A program made the translations under genes and the position numbers. The notes beneath the pieces are model-generated. The model did no database searches. It saw only the letters and a list, made by a program, of their open reading frames with translations, and was not told the DNA's origin. Of a stretch of DNA of 64,000 nucleotides, positions 9,641-19,533 are shown in pieces (within the stretch, counting starts at the first letter, position 1; the number at the start of each line of letters is the position of its first letter). This DNA is from Convivina praedatoris (GTDB taxonomy: Bacteria > Bacillota > Bacilli > Lactobacillales > Lactobacillaceae): positions 58,210 to 122,209 of the forward strand of contig NZ_CAKOET010000005.1 in the NCBI RefSeq assembly GCF_933208495.1. The letters run 5' to 3'.

Positions 9641-10369
9641 TTGAAGAAAAATCATTCACAATTTAGTAAAAAAAATACACATAAAAATTCACTACCTAGT
9701 CGTGTTGCAGTTTTTTTTATGTTTTTTTTACTGTTAGTGATTTTTTTTAACTATTGGCGTCCTTGGGAAAAAATTAGTAGTGTCCATGTTTCATCTGTTA
9801 ATATTCCAGAACAAAATGTTAAAAAGGTTTTAAAAATTGATTCCGGTAGTTATCGTTGGCAGGTCGTGGGGCAGGAAATATTTTTAGTTCAGCGTCTCAA
9901 AATAGCCAACGATAAAATTACGGATGTTGATTTTAAATTATTGGGTCAAAAATTAGAAATTATTGTACATGAGCGTGTTAATGCTGGTTTTTTCTTACAA
10001 AATGGCCAGTGGTACGAATTAGATAGTCAAGCCCGTAAGTTAAAAGTTGATAAGCCCAACGGGATTGCACCAATTTATACTGGTTTCAAAGAGGATCAGC
10101 AACGTAGTCAAGTGGCTAAATCTTTTACCACTTTGAACTATGCGATTCGGCATAACGTCAGTGAAATTATTTTTGCACCTGATAAAAATAATAATCAAAA
10201 AATTATTTTGGTTATGAATGATGGTAATACAGTGTATGCTAGCATCCGAAGTTTTGCTGATAAAATGAAGTATTACCCTAGTATTGTGGCGCAGATGAAC
10301 GATAAAGGAGTTATTGATCTCCAGTATGGTTCTTACTCGTATGCCTATGGGAATAAAAGTAAAGAATAA
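9641..10369 (+). CDS. divIB: Cell division protein DivIB/FtsQ
   Basis: A 242-residue bitopic protein: basic cytoplasmic N-terminus, a membrane segment rich in F and L (about 23-41), then a POTRA-like region starting at ISSVHVSSVNIPEQNV and a beta domain. It belongs to the DivIB-FtsL-DivIC divisome complex. TTG 9641 is preferred because GCGGAG lies seven bases upstream; the in-frame ATG at 9620 lies inside murG without a binding site. Position between murG and ftsA supports the call. Confidence 0.9.
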   Translation: MKKNHSQFSKKNTHKNSLPSRVAVFFMFFLLLVIFFNYWRPWEKISSVHVSSVNIPEQNVKKVLKIDSGSYRWQVVGQEIFLVQRLKIANDKITDVDFKLLGQKLEIIVHERVNAGFFLQNGQWYELDSQARKLKVDKPNGIAPIYTGFKEDQQRSQVAKSFTTLNYAIRHNVSEIIFAPDKNNNQKIILVMNDGNTVYASIRSFADKMKYYPSIVAQMNDKGVIDLQYGSYSYAYGNKSKE

Positions 10370-10469
10370 TACGAAAAAAGCTATTCTAGCACAACACTAT
10401 GTTATTTGTTTATGTTAAGATTATATTTAGGTTAGTTTCTAAATTTTTTGTTAAAAAAGGGGAAGTTTC
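10370..10469. other. divIB-ftsA intergenic spacer, possible ftsA promoter region
   Basis: This 100-base AT-rich spacer is the longest gap inside the dcw cluster apart from the mraZ leader. It contains AT-rich stretches such as TTAAGATTATATTT that could hold a promoter for ftsAZ, but no convincing -35/-10 pair was found. A strong AAAAGGGGAAG binding site for ftsA lies at the end. Confidence 0.35.
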
Positions 10470-11825
10470 ATGAGCCAGACGGGCATGACAGTAGGATTAG
10501 ATATTGGTGCTACTTTAATTAAAGTAGTCGTGGCGCAAACCGATGGACAACATTTTAATGTGATTGCTACAGGTAATGCGCCATCCCGTGGAATTCGTAA
10601 TGGCATCATTGTTGATATTAATGAGACTGCCAGTGCGATTCGACAGGCGATTGATTATGCTCGTGAAAAAGCTAACATTGAAATTCAAGAGGTAGTTGTT
10701 GGTTTACCTGCTAACCAACTAGAAATTAGTAATGCAGATGGTTTAGTATCCATCGAGAATCAAAATAAGCGAATTACATATAACGATGTTGCCAACGTTA
10801 CCGAGCAGGCCTTAGCTAGTTTATCCAAGAATGGCAAAGAAGTCATCGAGTTAGTTCCTAGTGACTTTGTTGTGGATGGCTTTGACGGCGTTAAGAACCC
10901 TAATGATATGATTGGGGTGCGCCTTGAATTGCGTGGACTAGCCTATCTTGGTCCTAGTAAGATGATTGATAATATCCGAATGGCGGTTCAAAAGGCTGGC
11001 CTACGAGTTAAAGAATTTGTCTTAGCGCCATTGGTAATGGGGGAAACAATCTTAAATGATGGAGAACAGGACTTTGGTTCGGTACTCATTGATTTAGGTG
11101 GGGGGCAGACCACTGTCTCGGTTATTCATGACCATCAGTTAAAGTTTACTTTTGTGGATCCTGAGGGTGGCGATAATGTTACTCGCGATATTTCAACGGT
11201 GTTGGGTATTTCATACAATGATGCTGAAAATATCAAACGGGACCATGGCTTTGCTACACCTAGTCAAGCATCGGCCAATCAAACGTTCTTTATTGAAGTA
11301 GTTGGCGAAAATGAAGCCCAAATTACTAACGAAGAGTATTTAGCTGAAATCATTGCTGCTCGATTAGATCAAATTTATGATCGAGTGATTGAGCGTTTGA
11401 AATTTATTGGTGCTATGGATCTTCCGGGTGGCTTCATTATTACGGGTGGTAATTCAGCACTGCCTGGTTCACTGGCTTTTGCTAAAGAACGGCTTGGTGA
11501 TAATGTGCATATGTCTGTACCAGATCAAATTGGTCTGCGACATCCTGCCTATTCGCGTGCTTTGTCCTATGTTTTGTTTAATAGTTCGGAAACGCAGTTA
11601 CAAGAGGTAGTTAAACGGGTTTTGATGTCTCAGTTTGATGAGGAGGACGGCGCCAGTCACGTTGCACCATATCATCAAGTTACTGGGGCTGGTGAAGCGA
11701 TTGAAACGCAAATCGATGAAGAAGATGAGATTTACGTTGATGAGCAAGCTGGCGGTGGCCTTTTGAACCGTTGGCGTACAAGGATTACTAACTTATTTAA
11801 AGAAGAAGACGACGATAAAAAATAA
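10470..11825 (+). CDS. ftsA: Cell division protein FtsA
   Basis: A 451-residue actin-like ATPase with phosphate 1 motif GLDIGATLIKVVV at residue 9, the SHS2/1C domain after it, phosphate 2 SVLIDLGGGQTTVSVI (about 206) and the adenosine motif IITGGNSALPG (about 322). A charged C-terminal tail ends in an amphipathic RWRTRITNLFKEED helix for membrane binding. It tethers FtsZ filaments to the membrane. It lies 21 bases before ftsZ. Confidence 0.97.
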   Translation: MSQTGMTVGLDIGATLIKVVVAQTDGQHFNVIATGNAPSRGIRNGIIVDINETASAIRQAIDYAREKANIEIQEVVVGLPANQLEISNADGLVSIENQNKRITYNDVANVTEQALASLSKNGKEVIELVPSDFVVDGFDGVKNPNDMIGVRLELRGLAYLGPSKMIDNIRMAVQKAGLRVKEFVLAPLVMGETILNDGEQDFGSVLIDLGGGQTTVSVIHDHQLKFTFVDPEGGDNVTRDISTVLGISYNDAENIKRDHGFATPSQASANQTFFIEVVGENEAQITNEEYLAEIIAARLDQIYDRVIERLKFIGAMDLPGGFIITGGNSALPGSLAFAKERLGDNVHMSVPDQIGLRHPAYSRALSYVLFNSSETQLQEVVKRVLMSQFDEEDGASHVAPYHQVTGAGEAIETQIDEEDEIYVDEQAGGGLLNRWRTRITNLFKEEDDDKK

Positions 11826-11846
11826 CATTTTTTAAGGAGTGAATTT

Positions 11847-13121
11847 ATGGGTTATTCAATGGATGAAGCGCAAAGCAATGGCGCCGTAATCAAGGTAATC
11901 GGAGTTGGTGGCGGTGGTTCAAATGCTGTTAACCACATGATTGATGAAGGAATTGGTGGCGTTCAATTTATTGCAGCCAATACTGATGTTCAGGCTTTAA
12001 ACAAGTCACAAGCTGATATTAAGGTTCAAATTGGGCCAAAATTGACTGGCGGATTAGGTGCCGGCTCAAATCCAGAACGCGGTGCTAAGGCTGCTGAAGA
12101 ATCTTCAGAAGAATTAGCAGAAGCCCTTAAGGGTGCTGATATGGTTGTCATCACTGCTGGTATGGGTGGTGGAACAGGTAACGGCGCTGCACCGGTGGTG
12201 GCACGGATTGCTAAGGAACAGGGGGCATTGACTGTTGCCGTTGTGACTCGACCATTTTCTTGGGAGGGTCCTAAGCGTAGTCGCTATGCAGTCGAAGGCT
12301 TGCAAGAGCTATCTGAATCAGTAGACTCATTAATCGTGATTACTAATGAGCGTCTTAAGGATCGGATTGATTTGCGCACGCCGCTGTCAGAAGCCTTTAA
12401 AATTGTTGATGATGTTGTCTCGCAAGGTGTTCGTGGTATTTCTGAATTGATTACTAACCCTGGCTTTATTAACTTGGATTTTGCCGATGTTAAAACGGTT
12501 ATGAAAGATGCTGGTCCAGCCTTGATGGGTGTTGGTGTAGCTAATGGAGAATCTCGGGCAGCTGATGCGACTAAGGCGGCTATCTCATCACCACTCCTAG
12601 AAGTTGATATGGCTGGTGCCGAAGATGTTTTGTTAAACATTACTGGTGGACCGGATATGTCATTGTTCGAGGCACAGGCTGCTGCTGATGTTATTAATCA
12701 AGAAGCGGGTCGTGATGTCAACGTAATCTTTGGAACGTCGATTGATGAAAATCTGGGTGACTCAATTCGAATTACGGTAATTGCTACTGGACTCCAAAAA
12801 ACCAGTGGCGTTGACCCAAAGAATGCGATGCGTCAAAAGCAAGATGGTTTGTTTACTAAGCCTAAGGCTGATGACGAAAAAGAATCAGTTTTTAATCGTG
12901 AAGATGATCAAACTACCGTTAAAGAAGACGGTAATCTTAAAGAACCCCGGGATCCATTTGCTGATTGGGATATTTCTTCAACAGCAACTAAAGGTGACGA
13001 TGGTCGCTTTGATGGCATTCAAAAGCGTAGTTTTGATCCAGTTGAAGGCGATAATAAGGGTGTTAATTTAGATTTATCTTCTGAAGATGATGATAAGCCA
13101 CCATTCTTCAAGAAACGGTAA
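11847..13121 (+). CDS. ftsZ: Cell division GTPase FtsZ
   Basis: A 424-residue tubulin homologue. The nucleotide-binding start [14 protein letters not shown] (about 19), the signature [13 protein letters not shown] (about 107) and the T7-loop region [11 protein letters not shown] (about 208) are all present. A long acidic linker (about 330-410) ends with the conserved peptide [10 protein letters not shown], which binds FtsA and SepF. It forms the Z ring. AAGGAG precedes the ATG, and sepF follows ten bases later. Confidence 0.98.
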   Translation: MGYSMDEAQSNGAVIKVIGVGGGGSNAVNHMIDEGIGGVQFIAANTDVQALNKSQADIKVQIGPKLTGGLGAGSNPERGAKAAEESSEELAEALKGADMVVITAGMGGGTGNGAAPVVARIAKEQGALTVAVVTRPFSWEGPKRSRYAVEGLQELSESVDSLIVITNERLKDRIDLRTPLSEAFKIVDDVVSQGVRGISELITNPGFINLDFADVKTVMKDAGPALMGVGVANGESRAADATKAAISSPLLEVDMAGAEDVLLNITGGPDMSLFEAQAAADVINQEAGRDVNVIFGTSIDENLGDSIRITVIATGLQKTSGVDPKNAMRQKQDGLFTKPKADDEKESVFNREDDQTTVKEDGNLKEPRDPFADWDISSTATKGDDGRFDGIQKRSFDPVEGDNKGVNLDLSSEDDDKPPFFKKR

Positions 13122-13130
13122 GGAGTTATT

Positions 13131-13562
13131 ATGGCATTTGATTCAATTAAACGTTTGTTCAGTAGTGATGATGACTACTATGAGGAAGAAGAGTTCCACG
13201 AAGCACCAACTCAAGAAGTTCCAGCTGGTGCTAAAAGTTCAAGCAATAATGCTAATCGAGGTAAAATCACTAACCGTGACTTAGCTACAATTAGCAGTAA
13301 GATTGCTTTGTTTGAACCTAAAGTTTATTCTGATTCACGTGCAATTGCTTCCCAAGTATTGGGTGGTGAAGCGGTTATTGTTAATTTCACTCAAATTGAT
13401 GAAGGACAAGCCAAGCGAATTTTAGATTTCCTAGGTGGTTCAGTCTATGCAGTTGATGGTGAGATTGAACGAATTGGACAGTCAATTTTCTTAGTTACAC
13501 CAAATACATTTGAAATTTCAGGTTCACTTAGTGATAATTTAGAACCTGCTAGTCGGTACTAA
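13131..13562 (+). CDS. sepF: Cell division protein SepF
   Basis: A 143-residue protein. The N-terminus (MAFDSIKRLFSS) forms the amphipathic membrane-binding helix, followed by an acidic linker, and the C-terminal domain from about 65 holds the SepF fold with the motif VIVNFTQIDEGQAKRILDFL and GGSVYAVDGEIERIG. SepF makes rings that bundle FtsZ filaments and act as an alternative membrane anchor. Length and location after ftsZ are typical. Confidence 0.96.
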   Translation: MAFDSIKRLFSSDDDYYEEEEFHEAPTQEVPAGAKSSSNNANRGKITNRDLATISSKIALFEPKVYSDSRAIASQVLGGEAVIVNFTQIDEGQAKRILDFLGGSVYAVDGEIERIGQSIFLVTPNTFEISGSLSDNLEPASRY

Positions 13563-13567
13563 TTCTA

Positions 13568-13816
13568 ATGGCGCTTTTTTTATCAATCGTAAGTTATTTT
13601 ATTCAATTTTATAGTTTTTTAATCGTGGTATTTGCTTTGATGTCTTGGTTGCCAGGTGCGGCCAATTCGTGGTTAGGCCGGGAAATTAGTCGAGTAGTTG
13701 TACCTTATCTACGGCTATTTCGTTTTATCCCGACGGTGGCTTCAATTGATTTCTCGCCGATTATTGCTTTGTTGGTCTTGCAGTTTGCGATGAAATTATT
13801 ATCAAGTTTGTTCTGA
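13568..13816 (+). CDS. YggT-family membrane protein
   Basis: An 82-residue protein with two membrane segments (about 8-28 and 60-80) and the YggT pattern WLPGAANSWLGR...VVPYLRLFRFIP. YggT proteins are found next to sepF in Firmicutes; their role in division or osmotic tolerance is not settled. No clear ribosome binding site lies in the six bases after sepF, and the stop overlaps ylmH (TGATG), so translation is probably coupled. Confidence 0.9.
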   Translation: MALFLSIVSYFIQFYSFLIVVFALMSWLPGAANSWLGREISRVVVPYLRLFRFIPTVASIDFSPIIALLVLQFAMKLLSSLF

Positions 13817-14610
13817 TGGTAAGTGATGATCGAATTAAACAACATTTTCGACCGGATGAGTTTGCTTTTATTGCTCAAATTGAAGATTGGTTAAGACGAG
13901 TAAGTTTCGACAGCCGGGAGTTTTTAACGCCTTTTTTAAACCCGCGCGAGCAATACATTTTGAGTAGTTTAGTGGCTCGTCAAAAAAATCTTCAGCTATC
14001 CTTTAATGGCGGGGTTGCCTCAGCGGAAGCCCGTCGGGCTATTATCGCTCCTGATTATTTTGATTTATCCCAAGCCAATTTTGAAATTGGTTTACTAGGC
14101 ATTGATTATCCACAAAAATTTAATCATTTGCGTCAAGCTGATATTTTAGGGGCTGTTCTAGCGTCAGGGCTGGACCGAAAAAGGCTTGGTGATATTTTAT
14201 CGGATGCCAATGAAAATCAATGGCAATTATTGATTGATCAGCAATTGGTCAATTTCATTACACAAAATGTTGACCACATTGGGAACAGTAAAGTTAACTG
14301 GTTAGCATTAGCATTGAATTCGGCTTACGATAAGTTGGATGCTGGACAGGAAGAATTTGCCTTGCTAGCTTCAATGCGCATTGATTTAGTTATTGCAGCT
14401 ATTTTTGGCCTATCTCGTCAAGTAGCCAAGACTATGATTGATCAAAAACTAGTTAGAATTAATTGGGCTACTTGCCAAAAAGCGGATAGTTTAATTGATA
14501 TCGGGGATATCATTTCGGTACGTCAATACGGCCGATTGCGTCTATTAACCGTTACGGGACGTAGTAAAAAAGATAAAATTAAAGCTACTTTTAACGTTAT
14601 TAAACGGTAG
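13816..14610 (+). CDS. YlmH-family S4-domain RNA-binding protein
   Basis: A 264-residue protein with an N-terminal RRM-like part and a C-terminal S4 domain from about 185 (ALLASMRIDLVIAAIFGLSRQVAKTMIDQKLVRINW...IDIGDIISVRQYGRLRLL). YlmH binds RNA and, in Bacillus, assists ribosome rescue. Its place between yggT and divIVA is conserved in Firmicutes. The start overlaps the yggT stop. Confidence 0.9.
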   Translation: MVSDDRIKQHFRPDEFAFIAQIEDWLRRVSFDSREFLTPFLNPREQYILSSLVARQKNLQLSFNGGVASAEARRAIIAPDYFDLSQANFEIGLLGIDYPQKFNHLRQADILGAVLASGLDRKRLGDILSDANENQWQLLIDQQLVNFITQNVDHIGNSKVNWLALALNSAYDKLDAGQEEFALLASMRIDLVIAAIFGLSRQVAKTMIDQKLVRINWATCQKADSLIDIGDIISVRQYGRLRLLTVTGRSKKDKIKATFNVIKR

Positions 14611-14648
14611 TTTGTTGTGGTTGAATGGGAATGAGAAAGGAATTAATG

Positions 14649-15359
14649 ATGGCATTAACACCGGATGAAATTTTAAATCATGAATTTACTCGTAAGGGAT
14701 CTAAGGCTTATTTAGCTAAAGAGGTTGATACTTTCTTAGATAGTGTTAACAATGATTATCGTGAGTTAATTGCTCGCTATGATCATTTAAGTGCTACCAA
14801 TGAACAATTAGAGACGCGGGTAAAACAGTTAGAAAGCCAGCGAGAAGAAGTTAATCAGTCGATTATCTTTGCCCAAGAGATGGCCAACAAGGTTCGTCGT
14901 GAGGCTGAGGAAGAATCACAAAAGCAGGTTAATCAAGCTCGTGAAGCAGCTACTCAAATTATTGATGATGCTCGTGGTAAGGCTGATGTGGAAGCTAAGC
15001 GTTTGGCCCAGGAAAATGTGGACCTTGTTAATGAGCAAAACCGCTTACGTGGTGAAGTGATTAAGTTTCGGGACTCCTTTGCTAATTTGTTAACCCAACA
15101 AAAGAACCTATTAGAAAGTCAGCAACTAGATGAAGCCGTATCTTTGTTACCAACTAGTCAAATTTCGGTTAATGCACTTGAGGCTAGTCCGGTTGAAACG
15201 CCAGTAGTTAATACTGTTGAAACAGATAACATGGAATCGGCTGGTGTAGTGGCTGAACCAGCTAATCTCCCAGCAGTTGAAGCGAGTGGAGATACTGCTC
15301 AACCAACTGATCAGCAAGATGATGATCCAACGTTAGTTGTTTTCCCAGACAATCCCTAA
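14649..15359 (+). CDS. divIVA: Cell division initiation/polar protein DivIVA
   Basis: A protein of about 236 residues. The N-terminal domain shows the family start ALTPDEILNHEFTRKGSKAYLAKEVDTFLD, followed by a long coiled coil (about 30-165) and an acidic, proline-containing tail. DivIVA binds negatively curved membranes at poles and septa. ATG 14649 is chosen because family members begin M-x-LTP and AAAGG lies eight bases before it; ATG 14646 is equivalent and ATG 14625 is too far upstream. It is the last gene of the dcw cluster. Confidence 0.94.
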   Translation: MALTPDEILNHEFTRKGSKAYLAKEVDTFLDSVNNDYRELIARYDHLSATNEQLETRVKQLESQREEVNQSIIFAQEMANKVRREAEEESQKQVNQAREAATQIIDDARGKADVEAKRLAQENVDLVNEQNRLRGEVIKFRDSFANLLTQQKNLLESQQLDEAVSLLPTSQISVNALEASPVETPVVNTVETDNMESAGVVAEPANLPAVEASGDTAQPTDQQDDDPTLVVFPDNP

Positions 15360-15365
15360 TATAAT
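15337..15365 (+). promoter_or_regulatory. Promoter of the ileS T-box transcript
   Basis: TTGTTT (15337-15342) and a perfect TATAAT (15360-15365) are 17 bases apart. The -35 lies in the last codons of divIVA, and the -10 begins at the base after its stop codon. Transcription would start near 15372, just before the T-box leader. Confidence 0.6.
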
Positions 15366-15614
15366 AGACAGTAAATTGAGGTAATCCAGAAGGATTAATG
15401 ACATGCTCAAAGCGAGCCACGTTGGTGTGAGGTGGTAGTCTCTGTTATTAATTGGATCAATTACCATTCACCCAGACTGAAGATAACAATTGTTAAGTTT
15501 GGGCGGTTCAGACCGTTATCACTGATTAGAGGGTTGTAATTTACAACTAAAAAATGGGTGGTACCACGTTTAGACGTCCTGTGCAACAATGTTGCACAGG
15601 ACGTTTTTTATTCA
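15366..15614 (+). promoter_or_regulatory. T-box leader of ileS with terminator
   Basis: The T-box core TGGGTGGTACCACG lies at 15555-15568. It is followed by a long terminator stem, ACGTCCTGTGCAAC against GTTGCACAGGACGT, and a T-run (15574-15607). The roughly 180 bases upstream fold into several helices as expected for Stem I to III. T-box leaders sense uncharged tRNA; the UGGU bulge fits the ACCA end of tRNA-Ile. I could not place the isoleucine specifier codon with certainty. Confidence 0.93.
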
Positions 15615-15630
15615 AAAGGAGGCAGTTTTT

Positions 15631-18426
15631 ATGAAATATAAAGATACATTAAATTTAGGTAAGACTAAATTTCCAATGCGGGGATCACTCCCTAAAACTG
15701 AGCCCGAGCGTCAAGCAAAGTGGTATCAGAATAATCTCTACCAACAACGTTTAACTCAAAATGAGACGAAGCCGCACTTTAATTTACATGATGGCCCTCC
15801 ATATGCGAATGGAAACATTCATTTAGGGCATGCTTTAAATAAGATTACTAAGGATATTATTGTCCGTTATAAGAACATGACCGGTTATTATGCACCCTAC
15901 GTACCAGGGTGGGATACCCACGGGTTGCCAATTGAACAGCAATTAACGAAAGCCGGCTATGATCGTAAGTCCATGCCTAAGGCTCAGTGGCGTAATTTGG
16001 CCAAAGACTATGCCTTAGAGCAAGTTGATAAACAACGTGAAGACTTCAAGCGACTGGGTGTTTTAGGGGATTGGGAGCACCCCTATTTAACACTTCAACC
16101 GGAATTTGAAGCGGCCCAGTTACGTGTCTTTGGAAAGATGGCTGGTAAGGGTTATATCTACAAGGGTGCTAAGCCAGTTTATTGGTCTTGGTCATCTGAA
16201 TCTGCTTTGGCCGAAGCCGAAATTGAATATCATGATATTGATTCAACTTCACTTTTCTATGCCAACCGAGTTAAAGATGGCAAGGGGCTACTAGACTATG
16301 ATACTTATTTTGTGGTCTGGACGACCACACCCTTTACGGTGACTGCTTCTCGGGGAATTACCTTGGGTCCTGATTTTGAATATTCAGTGGTTCAGCCAGC
16401 GGGTGAAAAACGTAAGTTTGTGCTTGCTACAGAATTATTGCCGCAAGTTGCGCCTAAGTTTGGTTGGGATTCTTGGGAAACATTGGCCACTTATAAGGGT
16501 CAGGAGTTAGACCAAATAACGGCCTATCATCCTTGGGATTCTGAGGCCGAAGAACTAGTGATGAACGCCGATCACGTTACGTTGGATTCTGGAACTGGCT
16601 TGGTTCATACAGCACCAGGCTTTGGTGAAGATGATTATAATGTGGGCAGCAAGTACCATTTGCCAATTACTGTGACCGTTGACGAAAAAGGGTACATGAC
16701 CGCTGAAGCTGGTCCCGACTTCGAGGGGAAGTTTTACGATGATGTTACCGGCTTAGTGATCAATAAATTGCAAGATGCCAACCTATTTTTGGCCAAAGAA
16801 AAGATTACTCATTCCTATCCATTCGATTGGCGTACTAAAAAGCCAATTATTTGGCGAGCAGTACCACAGTGGTTTGCCTCAGTTGAAAAATTCCGTCAAG
16901 AAATTTTGGATCAACTTGATAAAGTTAATTTCTACCCTGGTTGGGGTAAGAAGCGCCTTTACAACATGATTCGCGACCGTGGTGATTGGGTTATCTCCCG
17001 TCAACGAGTGTGGGGTGTACCGTTACCAATTTTCTATGCAGAAGATGGGACAGCCATTGTCGATGAACAAATTATTGATCATGTAGCCCAACTGTTTGAA
17101 GAACATGGCTCGAACTATTGGTTTGAACATAGTGCTAAGGAGTTATTACCGGCTGGTTATACCAATGAACATTCCCCTAATGGTGAATTTACCAAAGAAG
17201 AAGACATTATGGATGTGTGGTTTGATTCGGGATCATCGTGGAACGGTGTTTTGCGACAACGACCACAATTAGATTATCCGGCTGACCTTTACCTTGAAGG
17301 TTCTGATCAATATCGTGGTTGGTTTAATTCATCCTTGATTACTTCGGTGGCTAGTTATGGACAAGCTCCTTATAAAAACTTGCTATCGCAAGGATTTACC
17401 CTAGATGGTAAGGGTAATAAGATGTCAAAATCGCTTGGCAATACGATTTCTCCTTTAGAAGTTGCTGACCAAATGGGCATTGAAATTTTACGTTTATGGA
17501 CAATTACTGTCGATACTTCTCAGGACATGCCGGTTTCTAAGGAGATCCTAAAGCAGGTTTCTGAAAGCTATCGTAAGGTACGTAACACTTTGCGGTTCTT
17601 ACTAGCCAATACCAGTGACTTTAACTATCAACAGGACCGGGTGGCCTTTGCCGACCGTCAAGCGCATGATCAGTATTTTACTGTTCTCTTAAATGATTTC
17701 GTCAAAGAAATCCGCACATCATATGATAACTATCAGTTTAACGATATCTTTAAGCGTTTGATTAACTTTGTGAATGTTGATTTATCAGCCTTTTACTTAG
17801 ATATTGCTAAGGATGTTGTCTACGTTGAAGCACCAACTAGCCCAGAACGTCGCTCGATGCAAACTGTCTTTTATGAAACTTTGTTGTCCTTGACTAAGTT
17901 ATTATTGCCAGTTTTGCCTCATACTGCTGAAGAAGTTTGGGAATACTTACCAAACGAAACTAGTGATTTTGCCTATCTTTCAGAAATGCCAGTCGTACAA
18001 GATTTAGGTGACACGAGTGCTATGATGGACGATTGGCAGGCCTTTATGATGATGCGAACTGCTGTTAATAAGGCTCTTGAAGATGCTCGAGAAGTTGAAT
18101 TAATTGGTAAAAATGCAGAAGCAGCCGTAACCCTTTACCTAACTCAAGTGCAAAAAGACGTCTTGGCCCGTCTTGGTTTGAATACTCGCTTGCTGTTAAT
18201 GGTATCGCAGTTGGATCTTGAGGATGTTAGTCAGGCTGATGAAGCCAGCCGAGATTATGATGGGCTGCAAGTAACAGTTAGCCATGCTCGCGGTAAGGTT
18301 TCACCACGAGACCGTATGTACCATGAGGATTTGGGGGCAGATTCAGCCTTCCCAGAGCTATCTAAACACGAAGCCGAAATCGTCCGTGAATTCTATCCAG
18401 AGGCCGTTAGTGAAGGCTTTGAATAA
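15631..18426 (+). CDS. ileS: Isoleucine--tRNA ligase IleS
   Basis: A class I synthetase of about 931 residues. The HIGH-type motif [14 protein letters not shown] is near residue 55, the editing domain (about 190-390) contains [27 protein letters not shown] is near 448, and the KMSKS loop [16 protein letters not shown] is near 595. The C-terminal anticodon-binding region follows. ATG 15631 after AAAGGAGG is the start; the longer reading frame begins inside the T-box terminator. The C-terminal zinc ribbon seen in many IleS proteins is not apparent. Confidence 0.97.
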   Translation: MKYKDTLNLGKTKFPMRGSLPKTEPERQAKWYQNNLYQQRLTQNETKPHFNLHDGPPYANGNIHLGHALNKITKDIIVRYKNMTGYYAPYVPGWDTHGLPIEQQLTKAGYDRKSMPKAQWRNLAKDYALEQVDKQREDFKRLGVLGDWEHPYLTLQPEFEAAQLRVFGKMAGKGYIYKGAKPVYWSWSSESALAEAEIEYHDIDSTSLFYANRVKDGKGLLDYDTYFVVWTTTPFTVTASRGITLGPDFEYSVVQPAGEKRKFVLATELLPQVAPKFGWDSWETLATYKGQELDQITAYHPWDSEAEELVMNADHVTLDSGTGLVHTAPGFGEDDYNVGSKYHLPITVTVDEKGYMTAEAGPDFEGKFYDDVTGLVINKLQDANLFLAKEKITHSYPFDWRTKKPIIWRAVPQWFASVEKFRQEILDQLDKVNFYPGWGKKRLYNMIRDRGDWVISRQRVWGVPLPIFYAEDGTAIVDEQIIDHVAQLFEEHGSNYWFEHSAKELLPAGYTNEHSPNGEFTKEEDIMDVWFDSGSSWNGVLRQRPQLDYPADLYLEGSDQYRGWFNSSLITSVASYGQAPYKNLLSQGFTLDGKGNKMSKSLGNTISPLEVADQMGIEILRLWTITVDTSQDMPVSKEILKQVSESYRKVRNTLRFLLANTSDFNYQQDRVAFADRQAHDQYFTVLLNDFVKEIRTSYDNYQFNDIFKRLINFVNVDLSAFYLDIAKDVVYVEAPTSPERRSMQTVFYETLLSLTKLLLPVLPHTAEEVWEYLPNETSDFAYLSEMPVVQDLGDTSAMMDDWQAFMMMRTAVNKALEDAREVELIGKNAEAAVTLYLTQVQKDVLARLGLNTRLLLMVSQLDLEDVSQADEASRDYDGLQVTVSHARGKVSPRDRMYHEDLGADSAFPELSKHEAEIVREFYPEAVSEGFE

Positions 18427-18435
18427 TTATTAAGT

Positions 18436-18484
18436 AGAATGTCAAGTATATTTGCTTGACATTCTCTAGAAATAATGGCATACT
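18436..18484 (+). promoter_or_regulatory. rpsP promoter overlapping a perfect inverted repeat
   Basis: TTGACA (18456-18461) and CATACT (18479-18484) are 17 bases apart. AGAATGTCAAG (18436-18446) is an exact inverted repeat of CTTGACATTCT (18455-18465), so the -35 lies in the right arm. No T-run follows, so it is not an ordinary terminator of ileS. Confidence 0.6.
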
Positions 18485-18519
18485 AATACCAGTCATTAAA
18501 TTAAAGGAGGAATTAAATC

Positions 18520-18921
18520 ATGGCAGTTAAAATTCGTTTGAAGCGCATGGGTGCCAAGAAGCGTCCTTTCTACCGTGTGGTAGTTGCTGATTCACGTTCA
18601 CCACGTGATGGTCGCTTTATTGAAACTGTGGGTACTTATAACCCAATCACTGTGCCAGCTGAAGTAAAGTTGGACGAAGAAAAGATTATGGGATGGCTAG
18701 GAAATGGTGCACAACCTTCTGATACTGTTCGCAACCTTTTGACTAAGGCTGGCATCATTGCTAAGTTCAATGCTGTTAAGTCAGGTAACGCTGCTCCTAA
18801 GGCAAGTGGCAGCAAGCCATCAGCTAAGAACACTGTTGCTGAAATCAAGGAATACTTGGATGCCCAAGGCATTTCTTATCCATCATCAGCTAAGAAGGCT
18901 GAATTGCTTGAATTAGTATAA
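18520..18921 (+). CDS. rpsP: 30S ribosomal protein S16 with C-terminal HeH/SAP-like extension
   Basis: Residues 1-85 are canonical S16 ([47 protein letters not shown]). The protein is 133 residues, against about 80-90 in most bacteria. The extra part is a Ser/Lys/Ala linker (about 88-103) and a helix-extended-helix segment, [16 protein letters not shown] then [12 protein letters not shown], which resembles HeH/LEM or SAP nucleic-acid-binding domains. I recall similar extensions in Leuconostoc-group S16 proteins, but cannot check this here. AAAGGAGG precedes the ATG, and a terminator follows. Confidence 0.96.
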   Translation: MAVKIRLKRMGAKKRPFYRVVVADSRSPRDGRFIETVGTYNPITVPAEVKLDEEKIMGWLGNGAQPSDTVRNLLTKAGIIAKFNAVKSGNAAPKASGSKPSAKNTVAEIKEYLDAQGISYPSSAKKAELLELV

Positions 18922-18925
18922 TTTT

Positions 18926-18964
18926 AAAAAACTACCGTTGGCGTAAGGCCAAGGTAGTTTTTTT
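18926..18964 (+). terminator. Terminator after rpsP
   Basis: AAAAACTACCGTTGG pairs with CCAAGGTAGTTTTT around GCGTAAGG, followed by more T. It separates rpsP from rimM, which therefore needs its own promoter. Confidence 0.88.
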
Positions 18965-18998
18965 GTGAGGAAAGAAGCCTACTTTATCCCTAAGACCT

Positions 18999-19007
18999 TG
19001 GTATAAT
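18999..19007 (+). promoter_or_regulatory. Extended -10 promoter directly before rimM
   Basis: TGG TATAAT (18999-19007) is an extended -10 element with a perfect hexamer. No good -35 is seen. Its predicted start point falls at about 19014-19015, which is the first base of the rimM start codon. Confidence 0.65.
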
Positions 19008-19014
19008 GATAGTC

Positions 19015-19533
19015 ATGGAAGAAAAATATTATAAAGTCGGAACCATTGTGAATACCCATGGAATCCGCGGTGAAGTGAAATTAAAAGCAACGACTGATTT
19101 TGCCCAGGAGCGTTTCGCCAAGGGCCAGCTGGTTTATTTGGACAAGGACCAAAGCCAGTATCAAGAATTAGTAATTAAAGCCAGTCGACCACATAAGGGG
19201 ATGTGGTTACTAACTTTTGAAAACTATGCTGATATTAATTTGGTAGAAGTGTTTAAGGGCCATGATCTTTATGTAAGTGGTAGCCAACGACAAGATTTGG
19301 CTGCTGGCGAATACTATTATGATCAAATTATTGGCTGTCAGGTAGTTGATTTAAACCAAACAGTTTTGGGTGAAATTATTGATATCTTTACTACGGGGGC
19401 TAATGATGTTTGGACTGTACGGTTAACCACTGGTAAAGAGGGGTTAATTCCCGTGATTCCTGATGTTGTCAAAGATGTTGATGTGGCGCAAAAACGGATT
19501 ACTATTGACGTTTTAGAAGGGTTATTTGATTAA
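19015..19533 (+). CDS. rimM: Ribosome maturation factor RimM, probably from a leaderless mRNA
   Basis: The N-terminal RimM domain has [19 protein letters not shown]; the PRC-barrel part includes [30 protein letters not shown] and [13 protein letters not shown]. RimM helps assemble the 30S head around S19. The start is ATG 19015 (172 residues). ATG 19006 is inside the -10 box and cannot be on the transcript, and a stop lies just above it. No ribosome binding site exists before 19015, so the mRNA is probably leaderless. The stop overlaps trmD (TAATG). Confidence 0.94.
   Translation: MEEKYYKVGTIVNTHGIRGEVKLKATTDFAQERFAKGQLVYLDKDQSQYQELVIKASRPHKGMWLLTFENYADINLVEVFKGHDLYVSGSQRQDLAAGEYYYDQIIGCQVVDLNQTVLGEIIDIFTTGANDVWTVRLTTGKEGLIPVIPDVVKDVDVAQKRITIDVLEGLFD

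Noticed and set aside
12284..12640. Leftward 118-codon frame inside ftsZ
   Set aside because: It mirrors a strongly conserved part of ftsZ and has an unusual Ser/Ala/Thr composition typical of antisense frames.
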